From assembly GCA_002381805.1 (NCBI GenBank), contig DFXZ01000008.1, positions 62,001 to 126,000 of the forward strand: a DNA stretch of 64,000 bases, written 5' to 3'. Positions 18,028 to 25,925 of this stretch are shown here, in pieces; the stretch's first letter is position 1, and every line of letters begins with the position of its first letter. The notes under the pieces were generated by a model. That model searched no databases. It saw only the letters and a program-made list of their open reading frames with translations, and was not told the DNA's origin. Origin of the DNA: Bdellovibrio sp. UBA4095. Lineage in GTDB: Bacteria; Bdellovibrionota; Bdellovibrionia; Bdellovibrionales; Bdellovibrionaceae. The position numbers and the translations under genes were made by a program.

Positions 18028-19905
18028 ATGTCCAAAAAGGTTCAAAATTTTAATGCGGAAATTAAACAACTGTTAGATATCGTGATCCACTCTTTGTATT
18101 CACACAAAGAGATTTTCCTTAGAGAGCTTCTGTCTAACGCTTCTGATGCTATCGATAAATTAAAATTCCAAAGCATCACGCAGCCAGATCTATTGCCTGC
18201 GGACTGGAAGCCAGAAATTAAGCTTGCCCCTCATTCAGACACAAAGCTGCTAAGAATCACCGACAATGGTATCGGGATGTCTCAGGATGACGTCGTCGAA
18301 TTTATCGGAACCATTGCTCGATCTGGAGCTAAAGCTTTCATGCAAATGAGCGAGGAAATGAAAACCAAGCCTGAGCTTATTGGCCAGTTTGGTGTAGGTT
18401 TTTACTCAGCCTTTATGGTCGCCGATCGCGTGACCTTACATACTCAAAAAGCCGGCTCTAACGAAGGCACCGTTTGGGAATCCACTGGCGATGGCACTTA
18501 CAGTATTGATAGCGTTCCGCGCCCAGAAGGCACAGGTACTACCATCACTCTGCACTTAAAAGAATTTAAAGACGAAGATGAAGCTCAAGATTTTACTGAC
18601 TCCTGGATTCTAAAATCTTTGGTTAAGAAATATTCTGATTTCATTGCTCATCCAATCACGATGAAGAATGACAAAGACGAAGTTGAAACTCTCAATAGCC
18701 AGAAAGCGCTTTGGCTGAAATCCCCTTCAGAAGTTACAGCGGACGAACACAAAGAGTTCTATCAACATTTGACACACGATTGGAACGAACCACTTAAGAC
18801 GCTTCACTATAAGGCCGAAGGGACAATGGAGTTCAATGCCCTCCTTTATATCCCCAGTAAAAAACCGTGGAACTACAACACCCGCGATACCGAATTTGGT
18901 TTAAGTCTGTATATCAAACGCGTCTTTATCATGGCCGACTGCAAAGACCTGATCCCTCCTTATCTGCGTTTCATTAAAGGCTTGGTAGATAGCTCGGATC
19001 TTTCTCTAAACGTCTCTCGCGAAATCTTACAACAAGACCGACAGGTCGCTCAAATCCGTCGCAACGTAACCAATAAAGTTCTTGGCGCACTTAAAGAGAT
19101 GCTGACGAAAGATCGCAGCCAGTACGAAAACTTCTGGAATGAGTTCGGCACAACGCTAAAAGAAGGAATGCCAGGCGATCCTGCGCAAAAAGAAAAGCTT
19201 CAAGATCTTTTACTCTTCCACAGCACGTCTTCAGATAAGATGACGACTTTGGGCGAGTACGTTTCCCGCATGAAACCAGAGCAAAAGGAAATTTACTACA
19301 TCGCCGGAGACAATCTCACGCAAGTCGCAAACAGCCCGTATCTTGAAAAACTAAAAGAAAAAGGTTTCGAAGTTCTTCTTTTGATCGACGCCATCGATGA
19401 ATGGGTCGTGGATGCTCTAAAAGAGTTCAAAGAAAATAAATTAATCTCAATCATGAGAGAAGGCTTACAACTGGACAGCGAAGAAGAAAAACAGAAGAAG
19501 GAAGAAGAAAAGAAACAAGCCGAAACCCTGCTTCGCCCCGTAATTGATCAAATGAAAAACACACTTGGCGAAAACGTCAAAGACATTGTCTTGTCGGATC
19601 GTTTAACAAACACACCAGTTTGTTTGGTGGCTTCCTCTCAAGATCCATCAGCCCACATGCAAAGACTGCTAGCACAAATGGGCCAGGAGTATCGCACGCC
19701 GATCAAACGCATCATGGAGATCAACCCAAGCCATCCCGTATTTGAAAAAATGCTGAAAGCTACTCCAGAGCAACAACGCCAATGGGCCGAAATACTCTAC
19801 GCCCAAGCTTTGCTAACGGAAGGTTCTGAACTTCCAGACCCCGTAAAGTTCTCTCAGCAAATCGCCAACCTCATGGTGCAGGCGGCGGAGTCCACCAAGC
19901 ACTAG
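18028..19905 (+). CDS. htpG: Chaperone HtpG (bacterial Hsp90)
   Basis: An ATP-dependent dimeric chaperone of 625 residues. The GHKL ATPase domain shows EIFLRELLSNASDAIDKL, DNGIGM and GQFGVGFYSAFMVAD; the middle domain has KGLVDSSDLSLNVSREILQ with the catalytic Arg loop. The C-terminal dimerisation domain is complete. A GTGAGGAG ribosome site precedes the ATG. A heat-shock-like promoter lies just upstream, and a strong inverted repeat lies downstream. Confidence 0.97.
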   Translation: MSKKVQNFNAEIKQLLDIVIHSLYSHKEIFLRELLSNASDAIDKLKFQSITQPDLLPADWKPEIKLAPHSDTKLLRITDNGIGMSQDDVVEFIGTIARSGAKAFMQMSEEMKTKPELIGQFGVGFYSAFMVADRVTLHTQKAGSNEGTVWESTGDGTYSIDSVPRPEGTGTTITLHLKEFKDEDEAQDFTDSWILKSLVKKYSDFIAHPITMKNDKDEVETLNSQKALWLKSPSEVTADEHKEFYQHLTHDWNEPLKTLHYKAEGTMEFNALLYIPSKKPWNYNTRDTEFGLSLYIKRVFIMADCKDLIPPYLRFIKGLVDSSDLSLNVSREILQQDRQVAQIRRNVTNKVLGALKEMLTKDRSQYENFWNEFGTTLKEGMPGDPAQKEKLQDLLLFHSTSSDKMTTLGEYVSRMKPEQKEIYYIAGDNLTQVANSPYLEKLKEKGFEVLLLIDAIDEWVVDALKEFKENKLISIMREGLQLDSEEEKQKKEEEKKQAETLLRPVIDQMKNTLGENVKDIVLSDRLTNTPVCLVASSQDPSAHMQRLLAQMGQEYRTPIKRIMEINPSHPVFEKMLKATPEQQRQWAEILYAQALLTEGSELPDPVKFSQQIANLMVQAAESTKH

Positions 19906-19947
19906 AGTAACCTAAACTCATCAACTCAGCAGCCGATAGCTTGTGGG

Positions 19948-19985
19948 TTGTGTAAAGAGCTCTTTAAAAGAGAGCTCTTACACAA
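19948..19985. terminator. Inverted repeat between convergent htpG and peroxiredoxin genes
   Basis: Long arms TTGTGTAA-AGAGCTCT and AGAGCTCT-TACACAA pair around a TTAAAAG loop. It lies between two convergent genes and could end transcription from both sides. There is no clear T-run, so intrinsic termination is less certain than folding. Confidence 0.55.
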
Positions 19986-20009
19986 CTCGGCTTCGAAAAA
20001 TTTTACTCA

Positions 20010-20483
20010 CTAGCTGAGAGATTTAATGAATTTAAGTATTTCAGCGGCGTGACCTTGGGCTTTAATTTTGCGGAACTCGCCGACGAGTTTTTGATCTTCG
20101 TCAATGACGAAGGTGCTGCGTTCGATACCCATGACTTTTTTGCCGTACATGTTTTTTTCTTTAATGACGTCGAAGAGCTGGCAAAGCTCTTCGTTTTCGT
20201 CGGATAGAAGTTCAAACTTAAAATCGTACTTGCAGATAAATTTGTCGTGGGATTTTAAGCTATCGCGGGAAATTCCGTAAACTTCAGCATTCTGTTTCTT
20301 GAACTGACTCAATAACTCATTAAACTCGATGCTCTCGGTAGTACAACCAGGAGTATTGTCCTTAGGATAGAAATACAGAACGATCTTCTTTCCTTTTTTC
20401 GACGTCAAAGAAAATGTTTCTCCTGATGAAGAAGGGACTTTGAATGATGGAACTTTTTTTCCTAATACAACACTAGCGGCCAT
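20010..20483 (-). CDS. bcp: Thioredoxin-dependent peroxiredoxin, Bcp type
   Basis: Reduces hydrogen peroxide and lipid peroxides. The 157-residue protein starts at the ATG at 20483 (MAASVVLGKKVPSF), preceded by GGAGGAG; a longer in-frame reading upstream is an artefact in another gene's sequence. The peroxidatic cysteine is C47 in DNTPGCTTES, with Thr and the conserved Arg downstream (GIERSTFVID). The second cysteine five residues later seen in many Bcp proteins is absent, so resolution must use another Cys (C84 or C101) or an external thiol. It overlaps the upstream lipoprotein gene by 11 bases. Confidence 0.92.
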   Translation of the reverse strand: MAASVVLGKKVPSFKVPSSSGETFSLTSKKGKKIVLYFYPKDNTPGCTTESIEFNELLSQFKKQNAEVYGISRDSLKSHDKFICKYDFKFELLSDENEELCQLFDVIKEKNMYGKKVMGIERSTFVIDEDQKLVGEFRKIKAQGHAAEILKFIKSLS

Positions 20484-21633
20484 TTTCGTATACTCCTCCC
20501 GCGGCTGGTTGAGGCGGCGGTTCAATATCGATGGGTTGATGTTCGGGAGCTCTATCCTCATAAACGCCTGGCTCCGGCTCTGACGGCAGATCAGCCGGAT
20601 TGACCTCGGCGGGCCATCCCTGATCACTGTTGCCAGAATATTGTGGATCTTCCAAGTCATGAAGCTCCATGCCCGGTTCTCCACGTGCTGGAGGCAAAGA
20701 ATTTTCATCGCTTTGCAGATGATTCGGGTCAACTTGTTCTGCACCATCAGTGCGTCTTGGGCCAACAGGCACTTTGCCCTTGCGCGGACTCTGAGCGGCT
20801 GCAGGGTTCCCCTCTGACTGCTCCTTTGAAGGTACCTTCGTCGGGGCCGCCACAGGAACTGGCGAGGGTGTTGGCGGGGCATAAAGTTCGGTCTCGGTGA
20901 CCGTGATCTTTCCACTCATCGGAACCTCAGCTTCGAATTTCCGAATGTCTGAGAGGTTTTCATAGACCTTACCGCGCAATTTAATCAGGTTCTTTCCCTC
21001 TTTTTGGTATTCATAGACCTCAAAGCGAAGCATCTGCTCCTGGCTCCGATCTTGAGCCCAGCTCTCGCATCGAAGCTTTGCCAATTGCTCCGAACCGTTA
21101 AGGGTACAATTAATCGGCTTATTCAAAATGGCCGCACCTAAACCCAAGACCTCTTGCAGATTCTCGGGATAGAAAACCACTTTTACTTCACCTTTTTTGG
21201 CAACATCGATCCTAGCAATTTTTCTAGCAGCTCTTTTTTGATCACAATGTTCAGAAATCTCAATTTGTTGGGGATAGGAATTCAAACCCAAGACATCTCT
21301 GCGCACGATATAGCGATCACAAAGAAAAGCAGACTTGTTCGTTAACTTGCCGTTCTGATATGACACCAAGGCTCTTTGAACCTTGCCAAAGGGAGTTTTC
21401 CCTACGGCTCTTCTTTGGTCTGATAACACCCACCAAGCTTCACGATGAACGCTGTCCGCAGCCTCAAAAAAACGCGTCAACTCCTGAAGACTGTCGTCTT
21501 TTCCCGAAACATCCGTAGACTTAACGGACTTATCTCTAGCTGGACTTTTCTTCACAGGTGCCTGTTCTGTTTTCGAGAAACACGAAAGAATCAACCAGGG
21601 GAATAACAGGACTAATACAACTCTTAAGCGCAT
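20473..21633 (-). CDS. Lipoprotein with proline-rich C-terminal region, unknown
   Basis: A predicted lipoprotein of 386 residues if started at the ATG at 21633 (MRLRVVLVLLFPW, lipobox LILSC). An ATG 36 bases upstream is also in frame but would place charged residues before the signal. The middle part (about 60-260) is a folded beta-rich domain with several cysteines; the last 130 residues are rich in Pro, Glu, Ser and Gly (TPSPVPVAAPTKVP and similar) and look disordered. Coupled to the peroxiredoxin gene. Function unknown. Confidence 0.8.
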   Translation of the reverse strand: MRLRVVLVLLFPWLILSCFSKTEQAPVKKSPARDKSVKSTDVSGKDDSLQELTRFFEAADSVHREAWWVLSDQRRAVGKTPFGKVQRALVSYQNGKLTNKSAFLCDRYIVRRDVLGLNSYPQQIEISEHCDQKRAARKIARIDVAKKGEVKVVFYPENLQEVLGLGAAILNKPINCTLNGSEQLAKLRCESWAQDRSQEQMLRFEVYEYQKEGKNLIKLRGKVYENLSDIRKFEAEVPMSGKITVTETELYAPPTPSPVPVAAPTKVPSKEQSEGNPAAAQSPRKGKVPVGPRRTDGAEQVDPNHLQSDENSLPPARGEPGMELHDLEDPQYSGNSDQGWPAEVNPADLPSEPEPGVYEDRAPEHQPIDIEPPPQPAAGGVYENGR

Positions 21634-21743
21634 GTCCATCAGTCTTACAAAGAGACTCTGTGAACACAAGAATTTCCTTTACCGCATCTCGATCTGTACC
21701 TACAATTTAAGAGCACAATTCAGATTCGACTTCAGGAGGAAGC

Positions 21744-23399
21744 ATGGAAAAAATTTGGTTGAAAAACTATCCCAAGGGTATTGCTCACGACATTGACCTT
21801 TCAACGTACGCTTCCCTTCAAGATTTGTATGAAGAAGCCATTCAAAATTTCAAGACTAACAAAGCTTTTACAAATATGGGCGTCTCGCTAACGTTTCAGG
21901 AGCTCGACCAACAAGTGGATCGCTTTGCCTCTTTCTTGCAAAATGAACTGAAACTTAAAAAAGGCGATCGCATCGCCATTCAGATGCCCAATCTTCTGCA
22001 ATTTCCGATAGCTGCTTTTGCAGCACTTCGCTCAGGCTTAACGGTCGTGAATACCAATCCACTCTATACAGCCAAAGAAATGAAACATCAGTTCAAAGAT
22101 TCGGGAGCTAAGTGCATCGTGATCCTGGCGAACTATGCCCACCTCTTACAAGAAATTATTAAAGAGACCGAAATCGAAAGTATTGTTATCACCGAAATTG
22201 GCGACCTATTCCCGACTCCAAAACGCATTCTTGTGAACAGTGTCGTGAAGTATATCAAAAAGATGGTCCCGAACTTTCATCTTCCACAAGCCTACAGCTT
22301 CCGCCAGGCTCTTCAGCTGGGAGCCATGAAACCTTCTAAAAAGATTCCATGCACACAGGAAGACATCGCCTTCTTGCAATACACAGGCGGAACGACCGGG
22401 GTTGCGAAAGGGGCTATGCTTACTCATCGCAATGTCCTCGCTAACATGCTTCAGATCTGCGCTTGGATGACTCCAAAACTTCGTCCCGGCGAAGAGGTCG
22501 CCATCGCAGCTCTTCCCATGTACCACATCTTCGCGCTGACTTTGAATTGTTTGGCTTTCGTTCGCTATGGCGCCGAAAATATCCTGATCACAAACCCTCG
22601 AGACATGAAAGCTTTTATTAAAGAGCTGAAGAGCACACCGTTCACCGCAATGGCTGGCGTTAACACTCTTTTTAACGGACTTATGAATCAGGAAGATTTC
22701 AAATCCATTGATTTTTCAAGAGTTAAAGTCAACGTGGCCGGCGCCATGACTTTGCAAAAGCCAGTTGCTGAAAGATGGCAACAAATGACCAAAACCGTAA
22801 TCGTCGAAGGTTACGGCCTGACCGAAGCTTCACCGGTCGTTTCGTGCAATCCCGTAGACGGCTCTGACAAGGTGGGAACAATTGGCCTACCTCTGCCAGG
22901 CACCGATGTTAAACTTATTAACGATGACGGTGTCGAGGTCGCACATGGAGAACCCGGCGAACTTTGCTGCCGTGGACCTCAAGTTATGCTGGGATATTGG
23001 CAGCGACCGCAGGAAACGGCAGAGATTCTTAATGATGGCTGGTTAAAAACCGGAGATATCGCCACCGTTGATGACGATGGCTTCTTTAAGATCGTCGATC
23101 GCAAAAAAGATATGATCTTGGTTTCGGGATTTAACGTATACCCAAATGAAGTGGAAGAAGCCATTGCTTCCCACCCCGGCGTACTGGAAGTTGCTGCCAT
23201 TGGAGTTCCTGATGAGCACTCTGGAGAAATAGTGAAAGTTGTTGTCGTCAAAAAGGACAACGCCCTGACAGCCGAAGATGTTATTGCCTATGCACGCAAG
23301 AGTTTAACAAACTACAAAGTCCCCCGCCTGGTAGAATTCAGAGCGGAGCTTCCCAAAACCAACGTCGGCAAAATCCTCCGGCGCGCCCTTAGAGAGTAG
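21744..23399 (+). CDS. fadD: Long-chain fatty-acid CoA ligase
   Basis: Activates fatty acids to acyl-CoA through an acyl-AMP. The 551-residue ANL-family enzyme shows the P-loop YTGGTTGVAKGAMLTHRN, the GYGLTEASPVV motif, GWLKTGDIA and the FACS signature DRKKDMILVSGFNVYPNEVE, with the catalytic Lys in KTNVGKILRR at the C-terminus. An AGGAGGA ribosome site precedes the ATG. It is followed by a textbook terminator. Together with the thioesterase at 5478 it suits use of prey lipids. Confidence 0.95.
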   Translation: MEKIWLKNYPKGIAHDIDLSTYASLQDLYEEAIQNFKTNKAFTNMGVSLTFQELDQQVDRFASFLQNELKLKKGDRIAIQMPNLLQFPIAAFAALRSGLTVVNTNPLYTAKEMKHQFKDSGAKCIVILANYAHLLQEIIKETEIESIVITEIGDLFPTPKRILVNSVVKYIKKMVPNFHLPQAYSFRQALQLGAMKPSKKIPCTQEDIAFLQYTGGTTGVAKGAMLTHRNVLANMLQICAWMTPKLRPGEEVAIAALPMYHIFALTLNCLAFVRYGAENILITNPRDMKAFIKELKSTPFTAMAGVNTLFNGLMNQEDFKSIDFSRVKVNVAGAMTLQKPVAERWQQMTKTVIVEGYGLTEASPVVSCNPVDGSDKVGTIGLPLPGTDVKLINDDGVEVAHGEPGELCCRGPQVMLGYWQRPQETAEILNDGWLKTGDIATVDDDGFFKIVDRKKDMILVSGFNVYPNEVEEAIASHPGVLEVAAIGVPDEHSGEIVKVVVVKKDNALTAEDVIAYARKSLTNYKVPRLVEFRAELPKTNVGKILRRALRE

Positions 23400-23411
23400 A
23401 TACTCCAAAAC

Positions 23412-23441
23412 AAAAAAAGCCCTCGCAAGAGGGCTTTTTTT
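23412..23441. terminator. Bidirectional intrinsic terminator after fadD
   Basis: Seven As, then GCCCTC, a GCAA loop, GAGGGC and seven Ts. This symmetric structure works on both strands and separates fadD from the convergent HiPIP gene. Confidence 0.95.
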
Positions 23442-23466
23442 ATAACTTAATCTGTTCCGTTACGAA

Positions 23467-23844
23467 CTAAGCTTTCTTATTCCAAGAAGCACACCATGCT
23501 TCACCGTAAACAACTTTACCAGCAAAGATTGTGCATGTGCCCACTTCCTTACCGTTCTGAGTTCCCGTCTTCTTGTAGAAACCACAGTTAATACAGTTGT
23601 TCCCTTTAGCTTCAGGTGCCTTTTTGTAGTCTTCGATGTACTTCACTGCCTTTGCTACAGGATCTTTTGGGTCAACCAGGGGCATCTGAGTTCCACCCGC
23701 TGCTGGTGCAGAACCACGGCGTTTTTCTTGTGCATTCGCAGTTGAAAATAGAGCTTGCAATGCAGTCGGTGCCACCACGGCAACTCCAGCGATTTTAGCT
23801 AAACCAGAAAAGAAACCTCGACGATTCATTTTAATTTCGTTCAT
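23467..23844 (-). CDS. Tat-exported high-potential iron-sulphur protein (HiPIP)
   Basis: A small periplasmic 4Fe-4S electron carrier. The 125-residue protein begins with a twin-arginine signal (NRRGFFSGLAKIAGVAV, cut near ANA|QE). Four cysteine ligands follow HiPIP spacing: C84 and C87 (NCINCGF), C104 (GTCTIF) and C118 (EAWCASW). HiPIPs are known mainly from phototrophs and some heterotrophs, donating electrons to reaction centres or oxidases. Here an oxidase or reductase partner is likely, but none is encoded nearby. The gene has its own promoter region and ends at the fadD terminator. Confidence 0.9.
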   Translation of the reverse strand: MNEIKMNRRGFFSGLAKIAGVAVVAPTALQALFSTANAQEKRRGSAPAAGGTQMPLVDPKDPVAKAVKYIEDYKKAPEAKGNNCINCGFYKKTGTQNGKEVGTCTIFAGKVVYGEAWCASWNKKA

Positions 23845-23926
23845 TGCTGTCCTCCAAAAATGTGTTTCTCACATAATATGAAGCGTTTTCAATTGGTTTT
23901 CAATTGTAAAATGACAGCCGGGGCCG

Positions 23927-24385
23927 CTACAAATTGTTGCGGTGTGAATCACACTGGCAAGCCCGCTGATTCAAAATATGAGCTGAAATGAGGAATAAAC
24001 TTCCGATAACTGTGACCACATCAATTTCTTTCCACTCGACCCATTCGTGGGGCACAAGTGCGGCGCTGATAATGAACGTCATACCCATCAATCCGAAACC
24101 TAAAATGCTTATTTTGCGATGATGCTGATAACCCTTCCAAAAAGCGAAAAGGCCCACCGGCAGAACGCCCAAGGCAAGAATGATATGAAACCAGCTGTTT
24201 TCGAAAAAGCCACCCAGGACAGGTATCGCAAACAAAAGGACGGGTGTTATCAGACAATGAAGTGCGCAAATTCCCGAAAGGACGATCCCGATCTTATTCC
24301 AACGGTCTGTTTTTTCTGTGAACTGATCATGTTCAGCATGATTCACCTCGCAGCAGGATTCTTGATTCTCAAGTGCTCCTGACAT
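23927..24385 (-). CDS. MerC-domain membrane protein
   Basis: A 152-residue membrane protein with four hydrophobic helices. The first helix contains GICALHCLITPVLL, the Cys-His signature of MerC mercury transporters and related metal proteins. The N-terminus (ESCCEVNHAEHD) and C-terminus (RACQCDSHRN) are Cys/His-rich and could bind metal. I chose the ATG at 24385, preceded by AAAGGA; the open frame runs further upstream across a putative operator. No merA, merP or merR is nearby, so a broader metal role (zinc or copper) is as likely as mercury. Confidence 0.75.
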   Translation of the reverse strand: MSGALENQESCCEVNHAEHDQFTEKTDRWNKIGIVLSGICALHCLITPVLLFAIPVLGGFFENSWFHIILALGVLPVGLFAFWKGYQHHRKISILGFGLMGMTFIISAALVPHEWVEWKEIDVVTVIGSLFLISAHILNQRACQCDSHRNNL

Positions 24386-24436
24386 GACATCCTTTTCCAC
24401 ACGACCGCCTTTGACCCCTTTCTGACCTAAATGCAA

Positions 24437-24451
24437 GTTATTGTCAACAAC
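24437..24451. promoter_or_regulatory. Palindromic operator upstream of the MerC-like gene
   Basis: The 15-base sequence GTTATTGTCAACAAC is an imperfect palindrome (two mismatched pairs). It overlaps TTGACA, a -35 hexamer reading towards the MerC-like gene. The arrangement suggests repression by a metal-responsive dimer of Fur or MntR type, although no regulator gene is adjacent. Confidence 0.4.
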
Positions 24452-24512
24452 TCTCTTAACAGGTTCAACGTCCTCACCTTGCAATTGGACGAATTTAGGC
24501 AGATAAAAAACT

Positions 24513-25925
24513 GTGACTGCATTATCCTCATCCCCCATTTATGAGCTTGGTTCAGACTTCTATGACGAAGTCAGCCCTGCGCTATTTCCTCAAGCGATTT
24601 TACGCTATCGCAATCAAGCGGCTGCCTCCGTCATAGGTCTGGAGAAACTGACACCCGAGGAATGGCAAGAACGTTTCTGGAGATTTTCTAGTTTCCCAAA
24701 TAATATCACAAAACCTGTGGCATTAAGATACCACGGCCATCAGTTTCAGTCTTACAATCCTGACCTCGGTGACGGCAGAGGATTCCTCTTTGCTCAGTTT
24801 CGAACCGGTGACACGCTCTACGATCTAGGAACTAAGGGCAGTGGCACCACCCCATATTCTCGTGGTGGGGATGGACGCCTGACTTTAAAAGGGGCTTTTC
24901 GGGAAATACTGGCAACAGAGCTCTTGGAATCATACGGAGTTGACACCAGCAAAACAATTTCAGTTTTCGAAACCGGAGAAAAACTTGAGCGCCATGATGA
25001 ACCCTCCCCAACACGATCGGCTGTTTTAGTCCGCATGAGCCGAAGCCACATTCGCTTCGGAACGTTCCAGCGTCTGGCCTTTTTAGAAAAAAAGAATGAT
25101 ATTAAAAAGCTCCTGCATTATTGCATTCGGCATTATTACCCCCAGCTTAGCACCTTATCAGACGGACCAGCAGCAAAGGCCTTTCTGCAAGCCGTGGCAC
25201 TTTCGACCACAGAAACCGTTGCAAGCTGGATGATGGCGGGATTTGTTCATGGAGTCTTAAATACCGACAACATGAATATTACCGGAGAAAGCTTTGATTA
25301 CGGCCCCTACCGTTTCTTAAAAACATACGATCCGCAATTTACCGCAGCTTATTTCGATCGAAGCGGACTGTATGCCTATGGACGGCAGCCCATCAGTGTT
25401 CTTTGGAATCTTCATCAGCTAGGGTATGCCCTTAAATTCGCCTACCCTGACCTTGATTATGAAAAAACCCTCGAGGATTTTGGCGACGATTTCAATTTGC
25501 AAATTCAGCTGCATCTGCTGAAAAGACTGAATCTGCGCTGCGATGTCGATGATCCGAGTGCGCATCAGCTGCTGATCAGCCAACTGATCAGTTATCTTTT
25601 TAAATTTATGGAAGAAGAAAAAGCGCTCTTTGAACAGACGTTTTTTGATCTTCACTCCGGCTACCGAGCTGAAAGATTAGAGCGATCTCCTCAGGCCATA
25701 CTATATCACAAACCCAGTTTTGAACATCTGCGTGAATGTTTGAAAAAATTTAGCGTCGCCAGTACGGCAAAAGCGGAACATTCTTATTTTAAGAAGTCCC
25801 AGGCTTGTTCATTGATTATTGACGAACTGGAGTCCATTTGGACGGCGATTGCTGAAAAAGATGACTGGAGTCTTTTTGAAAGGAAGCTGCAAGATATTCG
25901 CAGCTTCCGAGGCGTCTATAGCTAA
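24513..25925 (+). CDS. selO: Protein adenylyltransferase SelO (YdiU family)
   Basis: A pseudokinase-fold enzyme that transfers AMP to Ser, Thr or Tyr of proteins, linked to redox stress. The 470-residue length fits. Blocks include ALRYHGHQFQSYNPDLGDGR, LGTKGSGTTPYSRGGDGRL, MSRSHIRFGTFQR and the active-site GFVHGVLNTDNMNITGESFDYGP. The start is taken as GTG at 24513, with poor ribosome-site support, so the true start could be slightly different. It is divergent from the MerC-like gene and overlaps the convergent RND gene by four bases at its 3' end. Confidence 0.9.
   Translation: MTALSSSPIYELGSDFYDEVSPALFPQAILRYRNQAAASVIGLEKLTPEEWQERFWRFSSFPNNITKPVALRYHGHQFQSYNPDLGDGRGFLFAQFRTGDTLYDLGTKGSGTTPYSRGGDGRLTLKGAFREILATELLESYGVDTSKTISVFETGEKLERHDEPSPTRSAVLVRMSRSHIRFGTFQRLAFLEKKNDIKKLLHYCIRHYYPQLSTLSDGPAAKAFLQAVALSTTETVASWMMAGFVHGVLNTDNMNITGESFDYGPYRFLKTYDPQFTAAYFDRSGLYAYGRQPISVLWNLHQLGYALKFAYPDLDYEKTLEDFGDDFNLQIQLHLLKRLNLRCDVDDPSAHQLLISQLISYLFKFMEEEKALFEQTFFDLHSGYRAERLERSPQAILYHKPSFEHLRECLKKFSVASTAKAEHSYFKKSQACSLIIDELESIWTAIAEKDDWSLFERKLQDIRSFRGVYS

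Noticed and set aside
20484..20915. N-terminal extension of the peroxiredoxin frame
   Set aside because: It is another frame of the lipoprotein gene; the true start at 20483 has GGAGGAG and matches family length.
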